The notes beneath the pieces are model-generated. The model ran no database searches. It was given only the letters and a program-made list of their open reading frames with translations, and was not told where the DNA came from. A DNA stretch of 64,000 bases from positions 4,149,501-4,213,500 of the forward strand of contig CM028335.1 in assembly GCA_016647705.1 (NCBI GenBank), written 5' to 3'. Below, in pieces: positions 34,835-47,765 of this stretch (position 1 is its first letter; each line of letters begins with the position of its first letter). The position numbers were made by a program, and so were the translations under genes. This stretch comes from Eucommia ulmoides. Lineage: Eukaryota > Streptophyta > Magnoliopsida > Garryales > Eucommiaceae.

Positions 34835-35188
34835 TGCATACTTTCGGTAAGAGACGCTTGTTTGAAAAAAGGGGAGGAACAAGAGGCCATTGCTGAAGTG
34901 AGGCCGGCATTGCAGATTCTCGAGAATGAACTGAGCCTGAGGGACAAGAAAACGAAGTTTTTTGGAGACAATCTCGGATTTGTAGACATTGTCGCCAATT
35001 TCTTAGCCTTTTGGTTTGGAGTTGTCCAAGAAGTTGCCGGAATTGAGCTTTTAACAAAAGAAAAGCACCCTAATTTGTGCAAATGGATGGAAGAGTACCT
35101 CAGCTGTAGCATTATCAGTGAAAATACGCCTGACAAAGACAAGTTGCTTGCCGCCTTTAAGGCTCGCGTTGCAAGCCACCCTAGATGA

Positions 35189-36875
35189 AAGCTTTATTTG
35201 AAAATAGTTTTTCGCTTGTTTCTGTGCATGAAATTCGTCTGATGTAATAATAATGTGTTTGTTTCGTGGGTCTTATTTGTTTTTTGAGTTTTTTATTAGG
35301 GTTAATCGGCGAAAATTCCAAAAAACAGATTTAATTTTAAAAAGTCTAGTTTAAATATCAATTTTGATTTAATCTCTTAAGTTGGATTTCGCTTGAGATT
35401 TAGCCTCATATTGCAGGAATTATAGGAAGAACTTGATAAGTAAATTCGTATTATAGTGAATATTAGATACATATGACGAATATTAGTTACAATTTAATAA
35501 TTGTTATATTTTTACATATATCTATGTATTTTGGGTTACGTGTGTTTATATAATATTAATTACATGTTATAATTGCATATATTTGTGTAATATTTCTGAT
35601 ATTTAACAAATATTACACACAGAAATTAATTTAATATTAGTTATATGTATTTGTGTATTTACATATATTTTGTGATATTTTTATTATATCTAACAAATGT
35701 TTATGCATAAATTAGTTACATATTACAAAAAAAACAATAATATTTATTACGTCTAATAAAAAATTACACACAAAATTGTTACATATAACCGCGTATGTGC
35801 ATACGCAAGGGACTAAAAGTCTAAAACACAAATTTCTTCCGTCTCTAAGATTTTTTTAAAATTAAGAGTGAAATAAGGGATCTCCCACCAAATAACTTTT
35901 TTTTATTATTATTTTATTATTATTATTATTATCATTATTTTAAAAGATAATGTTCAAGAAAATATTATATTTTTGATGCTGGAATCATCCTCCTTTGCCC
36001 ACGTAGAATAAATTTAGACATTTCACCAACCACCATGCCCCCATTTTCCACAACGACTGTCTCAACCTTTTTTCCTCTCTTAAAAAAATAAAAATAAAAA
36101 TAAAAAATAATTTGTACATTACCAACGGTTAAAAAATATCGGGTAATGTCAAAAATTTAGTTGAAGAATTTAGTGAAAATAAATATTTACATGTATAATA
36201 ATAAATGATTTCAATAAATATTTTTTTTATTCGGCGGAATCAAAGTTCTTATAAATAGTATTTTAATGATTTTACTATTCAAATAACTAGAAAGATGATC
36301 AATCGCTACTTATTTCGAAATCGCACATAATTATGTAAACAAATCGATCTATAATTTTTTTTTCACAAACCAAGAATTCCATTCTCAAATACAAATTTGG
36401 ATCTTTCAATTTTACTCTTTTGTTGAAACTAAACGACAGTGCCCCTTCAACTTTTTTGCTTTCGTCTCCATCACTAGAGAAGTGATGGAGCCATCAAATT
36501 TTTTTATTCTTCTTCTTTTCTTCTTTCTCTAAACAATTTTTTCATAGTAATAAAAAATTAGATAGAAAATTTTGATGAATATCCTATTTAAAGGAAATAT
36601 ATATATATCATGTAACAACCATATTTTGTAGATATCTAATTTGAGTTTACAATCTTTGATCCGATAACAATTGTTTTTTAAAAAAATAAAAAATAAAAAA
36701 ATAGCTCAACTCCATTTATTTTAAATGGTGAAATAAAAAAAATATTTAAGAAATGAGATTTTACTCCTTTGTTTTCTTCTCTATTTTAATTTTAATTTTA
36801 ATTTCACCTTTTTTTTAAGTTAAACAAAAAGGAATAATTTTTCAATCTATTACGAGTATAAGGGAATAAAATATA
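35189..36875. other. Noncoding spacer between the GST copies
   Basis: AT-rich, no gene. Recurring TTACATATTA/ATATTTGTGTAATAT words at 35460-35790. The last bases, AAGGGAATAAAATATA, match the upstream region of the pseudogene at 30108-30123 and lead into the solo LTR. Confidence 0.6.
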
Positions 36876-38867
36876 TGTAATGACTCGATTTACCAGGGCT
36901 GCCACTTAACTTCTCCTATGAAGAATTAATACTAATTTTGATTGACCGAATTTTCATTCTATAAAATTTGATAAATTTTATAACAACGACAATAATTTTA
37001 GTTGTCGATTTTACAACAGTAACTAGTAAATATAATAATTACGATTTAAATACAACCGAAAATCATTAATTTATTTTGAATTAATCTATGAATTTTACAT
37101 ACAACGGGGACAGTTATAATTATTGTGGACGATAGTTTTACTAACTGTATCAAATAATCAATAATCAGATCAGATAAAATTTACATACAATGACAATAAT
37201 TAGAAGTATCGAATTTTCAAGTCGCCAATAGAAATCCAAATAACACTTTGGTCGTCGTTTTGTTCTCATCGGCCCTATTCCTTTGGAGAATTAACACTAG
37301 AATCGAACGACCAATATTTTATTTCATAAATATGAGAAATTAATGATATCATTAAGATTTTAACCATCAACGATAACCATTAAATATATTATTAGAAAAT
37401 TAATGATATATGTATTAATTTTATCTCTACCAAGATAATATAACCTATGTGGTAATTAAGGTGGCGTTTGGTTAATGTTTTCACTTTTCTGAACCCAACT
37501 GAAATAGGTTGGGTTGGGTTGAGTTGAATTGAGTTGGGTTGAGAATTTTGGGAACAGAATTGCATTTGGTAACGACAATTCTTGTTTTGTACTGAGAACA
37601 GAATGTGTTTGGTAACGATTTTATCCTAAAAATAATTATATTTTTTTGTGTTTGGTGGCGGCGCCGGCAGTGTCAGACGGTGGCTGGACGCCGGCGCCCG
37701 TGGTGGTGGCCGAACGGGCTGCGGGACGCGGAGGTGGTCGGCGACGGTCATCGGTAGGCAGTGGCCGGCCGCAGCGGAAGGTCGCCGGAGGTGGTCGGAG
37801 ACGACGGTGGCCGTAGACGGCGGTCAGTCATCGGACGGTGGCTGGAGACAGCGGTCGGTTGCTGGCGATGGTCGCCGGACGGTGACCAGCGACGGCGGCA
37901 GGTGGTGGTGGTCGGCCGGAGATGAAGACGGAAGTTGAGAATTTTGGGTTGAATTTTTTGGGCACAAAAAGAAACAACTTTTTTTTATTTCTGGTTTCTT
38001 TAGGATTTTGAGAATTAATTCCTATTTTTTGGGTTGAGTTGGGTTGGGTTGAATTTTGTGTTTGCCAAACGCGTTCCTAAAAATCAAACCCAAAATTTTT
38101 GGGTTGGGTTGGATTGGATTGAGTTGGGTTTGGTTGGGAATACTAACCAAACGGGGCCTAATTAATCCAAATTTTACCTCTATTAGCATTCATTAAATTA
38201 AATGGTGGTATCATACCTAATACTCAGCATGAAATGTTGAGCTAGTAATTCATATAACAGTCAATTTATTCCGCCATATTATCCTAGGCAAAATATACCC
38301 CAATTATTTCAGGTTAAATATTTTAACATTATACTTATCGATTCTGATAAATTTTACAACTACGGTGACAATAATTATACTCAATTTATCGATTCAAAAT
38401 TTACAACGGTAAATTTTAACTACACTTATTATAAATAATTAATAAATACACTTATTTCAAGTTAAATAGAATTCCAAATAAAATATCTAGCACCACACTA
38501 TTCTCAAATAAATTAAGTTAAATTCCTCAAATAAATAAAATAATTCATGTCAATTGATCACAATAATAAATTATTCCAAATTTTACAGTCGATTTTTACA
38601 ACAGTAAGTAATAGCTACAATTCATACAAATAGAAAGTATAATATAATTTCTCTTGCAGCTTCGCACTCACCGGCCCTGCAATCAAAACTATGGAGTTGT
38701 GAGTTAATGCTCAGTAAAATTTTAACCCCACTAATATATGTATCTAACCAAATCACAAATAAACACATAAACGTGTGTATTATATAAATTTCATATAACA
38801 CGTACTCGCAAATATTTCATGAAAATAACAATTATAACAATAATAATATAAACCATATAACATGGAT

Positions 38868-38934
<67 letters not shown>

Positions 38935-39494
38935 GGAATAAATTTTTTACCTGAGATGAGATCCAAAATTTGTGATAATCGGTAAAAGAGAATTATTTTT
39001 TTTCCTCTTCTTCTGTCCCCACCTCCCTGCATATATATATATATATGTAAGTGTTGACAATTGGAGCCAATTTGCCGACTTCCTTCTCCCTTTTTTTTTT
39101 TTTTTTTTTTTTTTTTTCTTTAATTTTTGACCACATGTTGGATCATGGATGGCTTCCCAAGCTTCCGAATATTACACTTAGTACCTCACATTTATTTAAT
39201 AATTCTTATTTAACCCAATAATTACACTTATCTCCCCTAAAATTATTAAATATATATATTTATACCATAATGTTTTTGTAATATACATATAACCCAAAAA
39301 TATTACAATAATATTTTCAAAAATATAAATTTAACATTTAACTCCAAAGATTATCAAAAATATAAATTAACAATTAATATCCAAAAATTATATAGTATCT
39401 ATTTATAACACGAATTTACAAAATCGTCTCTAAAAATATTAAACTTATATAAAGTCATATTTTTTCAAAAAATATTAATTTCCGAGATATTACA
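36876..39494. mobile_element. Solo LTR upstream of the live GST, with TSD ATATA
   Basis: Starts TGTAATGACTCGATTTACC and ends GAGATATTACA, flanked by ATATA at 36871-36875 and 39495-39499. The paralogous sequence before the GST pseudogene reads GGGAATAAAATATAAATTTT without interruption, so the empty site confirms both ends and the 5-bp duplication. About 2.6 kb, no internal region, primer site or coding sequence, hence a solo LTR, probably of a Gypsy-type element with long LTRs (lineage not proven). It contains an (AT)n run at about 38869-38929, a T run at about 39092-39117 and a nested MITE. Its 3' end is about 75 bp upstream of the GST TATA box. Confidence 0.87.
37460..38158. mobile_element. 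MITE nested in the solo LTR
   Basis: Ends GGTGGCGTTTGGTTA and, on the other strand, GGCCCCGTTTGGTTA, flanked by TAATTAA at 37453-37459 and 38159-38165. The GTTTGGTT terminus is typical of plant MITEs; the duplication could be TAATTAA (hAT-like) or only its TAA (PIF/Harbinger-like). Repeated GGTTGGGTT words follow both ends. The core 37655-37940 is GC-rich (GGCGGCGCCGGC, GGTGGTCGG) and unlike the surrounding AT-rich DNA; its open frame is low complexity and not credited. Confidence 0.75.
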
Positions 39495-39568
39495 ATATAA
39501 GTTTTTAAAGTAGAGGGGACAAAATGAAATAAGATCAAATTAGAAGGGAATAAGCGATAACCCTTTCT

Positions 39569-39575
39569 TATATAA
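39569..39575 (+). promoter_or_regulatory. TATA box of the tau GST gene
   Basis: TATATAA in CTTATATAATCC, 45 bp before the ATG, conserved at the same place before the pseudogene (30196-30202). The short gap suggests a leader of only about 10-20 bases, or transcription starting slightly upstream. Confidence 0.6.
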
Positions 39576-39589
39576 TCCCTACCAAATAG

Positions 39590-40868
<1,279 letters not shown>

Positions 40869-41058
40869 AAGCTTTATTTGGGAGTGATTTTTTTGCTTTT
40901 GTGTTTTTGTGCATGAAATTCTTAGAAAATTGTTAGGCTTTCTGTTCTATGTATTAAAAGGTTTAATGATGTCTTCTTGTGTGATGTAATAATATATAAT
41001 TTTGTGTTCGTTTATTTAGTCGTCGGTCTTATTTGTTTGTTGAGTGTTTTCTCTTTTG

Positions 41059-41090
<32 letters not shown>

Positions 41091-42413
41091 CCCTGTGTTC
41101 AAGAAAATATTATACTTTTTTATGCCTCGAATCATCATCCTTTGTCCGCATGGAATAAAATTCAAAAGGGGTGTAATATTTAGTTGCAAATTTTTGTGAA
41201 TAAACTGTTCCCTATATGCATCTTGAAAGTTACTCTTGAAATATTTATTCTCTCGTTTAATTGGTAATATTTTTCAGGTCATGTTGACCATTTTTGTTGT
41301 TTTCTTATTGGCTTATTAATTAGGACAATATTATTCCATATTTAGCTTACTAGCGACACCCCGTGCCTAAAGGCACAAATTTAACTATTGATGTCTAATT
41401 TTAAATTTAACATACACATAATTACATGTATATATTGTTTTACTTAAATTAATTTTCTTCTCTTTAGTTAAAGTTAAACCAAATTATCCTTATGTTAAAA
41501 TTAATGGTCTAAAATTAAAAATGAGAAAACGTTAAGGGTATAATTGCAATCAGTGTCTTTATTTCTTCATCTTTAGCTAGAGCCCAAATCAAATTATCAT
41601 TAAATTAAAATTAGAGGGCTAAATATAATGAGTTAAAAAACTTTATGGGTATAATTGTAATTGGTAATTGTACCTCTCATGTTATTTTTTAATTTTTCTG
41701 TTTTTTTATATTAGGGTTAATAAGGGCAAAATAGGCAATTTACTAAAAAAAAACTCAGGCAGCGGATTGCCGTGGTAATTTTGAAAATTAAGGGGGTGTA
41801 TGTGAAATATCACTATAATTGAAGTGGTGTAAATGAAATTATCCCGACCTATAACCATCTCACCTATTTCTAAGCAAGCAGTTATTCCTAAATAGCAGGG
41901 TAAATCTGAGTCATTCATTCCTTCAAGATTCATTCAGGACCGTTGAGATGTCACAGTCAACAAAAACATTCCTGATTTATTAATAGATTGTTGTGCCTAT
42001 ATACTTGAGAGTGTAGAGTTCAATTATAATATAGAAAAATTATTCTCTTTCTTAACTATATCTTTTTTGGTATCTAGAACCTAAAACAAATTAAATAAAT
42101 CCCCAAAAAAATAAATCTAGCTTCTGCCCATGCCCTACTCGTACAGCCGGTTGACTACCCCGGCACAGTGCCCTAGCCCAGCCACAATCACTGGCGACTC
42201 TTTGATTCACCAGTACCACCACCTGTATGCATCCATCAACCACCATGAAGATCCACCAACACCAGAGACTTGTGCACATGCACCAACATTATTAAACCCT
42301 AGTTTTTGCCCCTAGCTCATCCACCAGCACTGCAAAAGCCTAGTCGTGGCCCCTAAGCATATCCTCCTACACCACGAAACCCTAGTTGCCGCCCCTACGT
42401 GCATCTACCAACG
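40869..42413. other. 3' flank of GST and noncoding spacer
   Basis: Likely polyadenylation region to about 41050, then a ~32-base T run at 41061-41091. The rest is AT-rich with no gene. CACCCCGTGCCTAAAGGCAC near 41358 contains a short inverted repeat (GTGCCTAAAGGCAC). Small open frames at 42130-42315 have no family signature. Confidence 0.6.
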
Positions 42414-43110
42414 TCGTCCCAGAGACTAAACAATGGTATCTTTATATTACCTCTTGTTGAGATGGGGTTGGTGTCTATGTAGACCTTGAGGTTTTTACCA
42501 AATTGCACAATTGATCCCTCAAGTTCCACATCCGTTTCAATTCCACAAAATTAAAAACATTGTTATTGATTTTGGATAGAAATAAGTTGTGTTCAGCATG
42601 TGACCTCTAATGAAAATATTTTTATTAACGTCATCCCAGAGGCTAAATAATGGTATCTTTATATTACCTATTGTTGAGATGGGGTAAGTGTCTATATGGA
42701 TCCTGTGATTTTTACCAAATTGCATATTTGATCCCTCAAGTTCCACATCTGTTTTACTTTCATGAAATTTAAAACGTTATTGATTTTGGATGGAAATAAA
42801 TTGTGTTCAGCATGTAATGAAAATATTTTTATTATTTCATTACTCTATTAAATTTTAGAGTTTTTTTCCTAACTTTCTCATAACAACGATCTGTATTGAT
42901 AGAGCATTTTAAAAGAAAACATTTTAAGTTTAGTGGATTGATAAAATGATAAAATATCTCAATTAGAAAGTCACATGCTAAACACAACTCATTTTTCGTT
43001 AAAAATCATTAACAACGTTTTAAATTTTTCGGGATTGAAACGAAAATGTAACTTGAAGGACCAAATATGTAATTTGGTAAACCTCAAGGTTCCCATACTT
43101 CAGGGACAAA
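42414..43110. repeat. Two direct copies and one inverted copy of a ~200-bp unit
   Basis: Copy 1 (about 42414-42630) and copy 2 (about 42631-42840) share AATGGTATCTTTATATTACC, TTGTTGAGATGGGGT, TGATCCCTCAAGTTCCACAT and TGTGTTCAGCATGT. From about 42930 to 43110 the sequence pairs with them in reverse (GCTAAACACAACTCATTTTT, GTAATTTGGTAAACCTCAAG). The set could fold back. No gene; origin unknown. Confidence 0.8.
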
Positions 43111-43259
43111 AATGTAATTTTCCCTTGAAAATATTATTTTTATAACTTTAAAAAAAATAGTCAATTACAGTCAAATAATATTTTATAATTTTTCAAATAA
43201 CTAGAAATATAATTATTTACTTACGAATAATATTTCTATAACTTTTCAAATATTGTGCT
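43111..43259. repeat. Degenerate ~65-70 bp repeats, left part (interrupted by hAT)
   Basis: Words such as AATAATATTTTTATAACTTT, AATAACTAGAAA and GTCAATTAC recur here and continue at 51966 after the hAT element. The last 8 bases, ATTGTGCT (43252-43259), are the left target duplication. Confidence 0.75.
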
Positions 43260-44879
43260 TAGGGGTGTTCAAAAAACCCGACGAATTGAAAAGCTGAACC
43301 AAACCGACGAAAAAAAACCGGGAAAAAAAAAAAAAAAACAATCCCAAAAAAACCCGTCTGGCTCAGTTTTTTGGGTGCCAAAAATCGCAACCCCGGTTCG
43401 GCCTGTGATTTTAGATTTCAGAAACCACGAAAAAACCGCACCGAACTGAGGCATATAAAACGACATCATTTTATATATATATATATGCACATTAGCAAAC
43501 CCTAGGCCTTCATTCCTCATTTTTCGCCGCCTCCAAATTCGCAACTCTTCAGTCTCCAAGTATTTGTTCTCTCTCCATTCCTTTCGGATCTCAATCGATC
43601 TTCTTCTTCTAGTTTGATTTCATCTCTGGCTCTCCTTTCTCATTCCAACCGCAAGCACAAAGCTTCGCCTCCAGTGAAGAGAATTGCGTGTTCGCATAAA
43701 AATGGCGAGCACAAAGCTTCGTCGTCACTGCTGTTATAGATCCTGAGATCCAAACGATCGCAATCGGAGTCGAGATCTCCCTCAATCGAACACAGGCCTT
43801 CATTCCTTAAATTTCTTTTTCAGTGAGTATCACTCTCCAATTTCTTCTTTTTATGTGCGCCTATTTGATAGTTGTCATCATATTTGATCGAAACCCTAGT
43901 GCTCTCATCATATTAGTACTATTCTATTTTGTTGATGTTGGATTGGGATGTATAAATTAATAGGATACGCCTATATCTTTGTTTTAGTTTCTGTTTTTGT
44001 TTTCTTAATTGTTAGATATTTGACGGCTAAAAATGTTGACAACACTCCTGCGGTTGTTACCAATGATGAATGCCCACCACAATGTAAAGGAAATAAGAAG
44101 TCCTTTGTTTGGAAACATTTCACATAATTGAAATCTAAGGATGGTGAGGGTCCTAGGGCTTGTAATTACTGTTCTAAAGATTTTGCACGTGATTCAAGAA
44201 AAAATAGAACTAAGGCAATGGCAGTTCACCTAGAGCAAAGATGTGATAAATACCCGTTTAGAGTCCCGAATCCCAAACAAACAAAGATCGTCTTTAAAGC
44301 AAAATCGAATTGTAGTGGTAGTGGTCAATATTACCATGGTCAATATTACCATGGTCTTTTAGTGCAAATGATTGTAGAAAATCACTTGCTACAATGGTAA
44401 TAATTGATGAATTACCATTTAGGTTTGTTGAAAATAAAGGATTTAGGGACCTTTTGCGTATTGCTCAACCTATATGGGTGAATATACCTTCTCACACTAC
44501 GATTGCTAGAGATTGTTTGGGACTTTATAATGAGTCAAATGAGAAGTTGAAATCTTTTATGAAGGGTAAAAGAGTTTGCCTAACAACCGACACATGGACG
44601 TCTTTGCAAAATTTGAATTACATGTGTCTTACCGCGCACTTCATTGATAATGATTGGAAATTACACAAAAAAATCCTCAATTTTTGTTTAGTTCCAAATC
44701 ATAAAGGTGAAACTCTTGGTAACGAAATTGAAAATTGTTTACTTGACTGGGGAATTGGAAAATTTCTTACTATAACAGTAGATAATGCAAGTTTAAAAAA
44801 TGGTGCAATTAATTTCTTGAAGAGAAAGACCAAAAATCGGAAGGGTATTGTATTGGAACATGAGTTTCTACATGTTAGA

Positions 44880-45090
44880 TGTAAGACCCCGATTTTTGTA
44901 TACGAACAATTTTAGTCGCATTTTAAGATATCTCAAAAATATCGGGGTGGATTGCGATTTTAATTGTGTGATTTAAAAATTAAGGGTTGAATTGTAATTT
45001 TCAAATACATTGAAAGTAGAATATGAGTTTAATTAATATCCTAACTAAAAAGAAGGGAGGGTTAGTGTAATTAAAAAAAAATTATATCTT

Positions 45091-45122
<32 letters not shown>

Positions 45123-45193
45123 ATCGTGCGTGTGTCGAGAGAGGAGCCGAAGGATCGAGAAGAACAGAGAGGGAGTCGAGTCGGTGAGCATTG

Positions 45194-45266
<73 letters not shown>

Positions 45267-47595
45267 TTATACATATATACAGATGGAGAGGGAGAGGAAG
45301 AATCGAGAAACAAATCAAAAGAAAAAAAGAAAAAGAGAGAAAAAGAAGGAAGTGGCCGGCGGTGTCGCCGTTCGGCTGTGAGGAAATCGGAGAGAGAGAG
45401 AGGTTCAGGCAGTTGTCTAGCGGTATTCGGTCGGCCATTCCGCATATGTGTGAGCGTGGGAGTGCTCACCGTTGATCGTCGGAGTTGTCTTCGGCGGTGG
45501 GTTAGAGAGAGAGGATGGTTCGTCAACGATTTCAGGTGGGCGGTGTGTGGGTGCCGCTGTGTAAGTGTGAGTGTTCCGTTCGGCAACAAGTGGGTGTATG
45601 TTGTTGCTCGTCGTCCAGTGTTGGTATGTGGGGGGGGGGGGGGGAGGGGGTTTGGTCCGACGGTGGTTCGAACGTGGTGTGTGAGGGTGTCACCCTACCA
45701 TCGTCATTGGACTGCCGTGAGTATTTAGTTGTGGGTATGGGTGAAGGTTGTTCATATGTTGTATGTGTATGGTGGTGTGGGGTATCGTTGGAGTTGACGC
45801 CGGAGTGGAATGTAGAGAGAGAGAGAAGTAGGTGTATGTGAAACTGTCGAGGTGTGTGTGTGCTCCTCTGTTTGGTCTGCGTTTGTGTGTGTGTGTGTGT
45901 GCAGTTGTAAGTGGTTGTGGTTGTGGATGGTTGTGAATGGCCGGCAGGCGGTGGCGTGATCGGAGGGTAGTTGCCCGGGGCAGTAACAGAAACCGAAACA
46001 GCAAACAAAATAGGAAGAAGATGAAACATGGGAAAATGAAGGAGAAAAAGAAAAGAAAAAGGAAAAAAAAAAAGGAATTCGCACAAACCACCCCACTAAA
46101 ATTAATGATCCAATCTCACAGCCCTCGGAAAAATTTTGGAAAAGGTAGAATTTCAAACTTCCTTAATATATGTATTTAAGTGTCTAAATTGAAAAATGGC
46201 GATAGGAAATAAATCGATATAGTAAATTTTATATTAAAGCATGGGGAATAGAAAATTACGAAATTTGGAGTCTACAATTTCTGATTTAGTTATGTTTACA
46301 TAAAATATTAATTTAGGCTTGTCCCTATTAGGTTCGCAGGCATAGGAGTACCGGTAAAGGATAGTGGGTAAGAGTTTACGGAAATGGACATCCAGGTGAG
46401 TGTACTGTCTTCTTACCAAACCATTTTTATATATATAAATGTGTGTGTAAAAATAATTTTATTTGGACTGTATGATGTTATAAATGATATGGATCAAGTA
46501 GGTTTTGGGTGAGTGGAGGAAATGGATTTTTGCTCAATTATGGTGGTTTTAAAAGGAAATTGAAAAATGAGTTTTGTTGGATTTGGTGATTTTAAAAAAG
46601 AGTGAAAAAATGGTTTTGTTGAAATTAGACAGTTTTCAAACAAAAGTAAAAAAAAAAAATATGATTTTTGGATATAAAATCAGTTTTGTGGAAAAAGAGG
46701 TGGACGTTTGGTGATTTGACGATATTGATTAGATGATATTATTGAGTTGAGATTTGATGATAATGTTATTGATTTGACGATGTCATAGTATTTATCCGCT
46801 TCGGCGGAGTGGTGTTATCCGCTTCGACGGAGTGATGTTATCCGTTTCGGCGAAGTGGTGTTTATCTGCTTTGGCAGAGTGATGTTAGATGATTATACTG
46901 CGTAGTGATTATCCACTTCGGCAGAGTGATGGGTGTTCGTAGGAAGGCATATCCTACGGATGGTACGGTACCGTTGCAACTCCCGATCGTGAGGTTAAAA
47001 CGATCACTATGGCTAATCAGTGTGTGTCGTGGTGGAGTGGTGTTTGGAGATATTGTGTTTTACTTATATTGGGTGATTTATTATTTATTATGGTGATTGG
47101 TATGATTTTTATATTGAATGGATTTGAAATGGAACTTATATATATTGCTTTATTTTCACTGCATATATTATGAAGATTTTTACAAGCTATGTGATCTTTA
47201 TATACTTACACTTGATCCATTTAGATGTTGTAGAATGAATTATTATTTTAAAAATATTTTTACCAAGAAGGCAGTATACTTGCAGGTAGAGCGGATAGGA
47301 GTCGGTCGGTCCCCTACTAGAATTAGATAGAGTTATCCGGGTCATGTGTTGGAGTCGTAGGAGTAAAATTTGAGACGAGCTGTCAGAAGTGAACCTAAGG
47401 GAAGTTCATGAGTTTTAGTTTATTGTTCCTATTGTTGAAGCGAGAATATCCTTATAGTTGAAAAATTATGTATATGTTGTATAGATGACAATTTGGTATA
47501 TCTGATATATTTTTGGTTGATATAGTTGGATAGGTAATGTCATGTCAACGTCACGCCGGCTCAAGGGTGATGGGTGTCCGGGGTGGGGTGTGACA
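44880..47595 (+). mobile_element. Solo LTR 1 inside the hAT transposase, TSD TTAGA
   Basis: Starts TGTAAGACCCCGATTTTTG and ends GGGGTGTGACA, flanked by TTAGA at 44875-44879 and 47596-47600; removing it restores the reading frame. 2716 bp, no internal domain or tRNA primer site. It includes CT and TA microsatellites (45195-45262), a 14-base G run near 45629, and a block of TATCCGCTTCGGCGGAGT-like repeats at 46793-46930. Long LTRs of this kind suit Gypsy elements, but lineage is not shown. The long Tyr/Ile or Arg-rich open frames here are microsatellite artefacts. Confidence 0.9.
45195..45262. repeat. Compound (CT)n(AT)n microsatellite
   Basis: A (TC)n run of about 26 bases passes directly into an (AT)n run of about 42 bases, inside solo LTR 1. 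It produces the spurious open frames of alternating Tyr and Ile. Confidence 0.95.
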
Positions 47596-47765
47596 TTAGA
47601 TGTTATGCACACATTTTAAATCTTATTATGTGCAAGGGGTTAAAAGAAATGGATGAGTCTATCCTGAAAATAAGAAATGTAGTGAGGCATGTGAGATCAT
47701 CCCCATCTAGATTGGCAAGTTTCAAGATTTGTTGCAAAACCTCAATCATAGCAGGTACGTCATTT

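Larger units (their letters stand above)
30255..35188 (+). pseudogene. Tau-class glutathione S-transferase pseudogene
   Basis: A broken paralog of the gene at 39620. Exon 1 (30255-30593) starts MAKEEVKLLGV, then TAG replaces the conserved Trp codon. A roughly 20-bp tandem duplication of GAAATTGCTCTCAAAA near 30315-30350 shifts the frame, and another stop (TAG for the Trp of RFW) lies near 30571. Exon 2 (34835-35188, after TTGTTTTAG) is still open and ends at a TGA: DACLKKGEEQEAIAE, FFGDNLGFVDIVANF, LTKEKHPNLCKWMEEYL. The intron is 4.2 kb against 577 bp in the live gene, because a 3.26-kb foldback element and a further repeat-rich stretch sit in it. The TATA box (30196-30202) is preserved. It cannot make a full GST. 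Confidence 0.93.

Noticed and set aside
34835..35188. GST exon 2 as a functional gene on its own
   Set aside because: It is the second exon of a copy whose first exon has stops and a frameshift, and it lacks the glutathione-binding domain.
37648..37938. 96-codon Gly/Arg/Trp-rich frame
   Set aside because: GC-rich low-complexity core of a MITE, open in more than one frame.
45629..45643. G-run as a regulatory G-quadruplex
   Set aside because: A single homopolymer in LTR DNA; no set of four separated G-tracts.
45071..45728. Several overlapping open frames of 80-200 codons on both strands
   Set aside because: They run through (CT)n(AT)n and GT-rich DNA of a solo LTR and encode alternating Tyr/Ile, Ser/Leu or Arg/Glu; open in several frames at once and without family signature.
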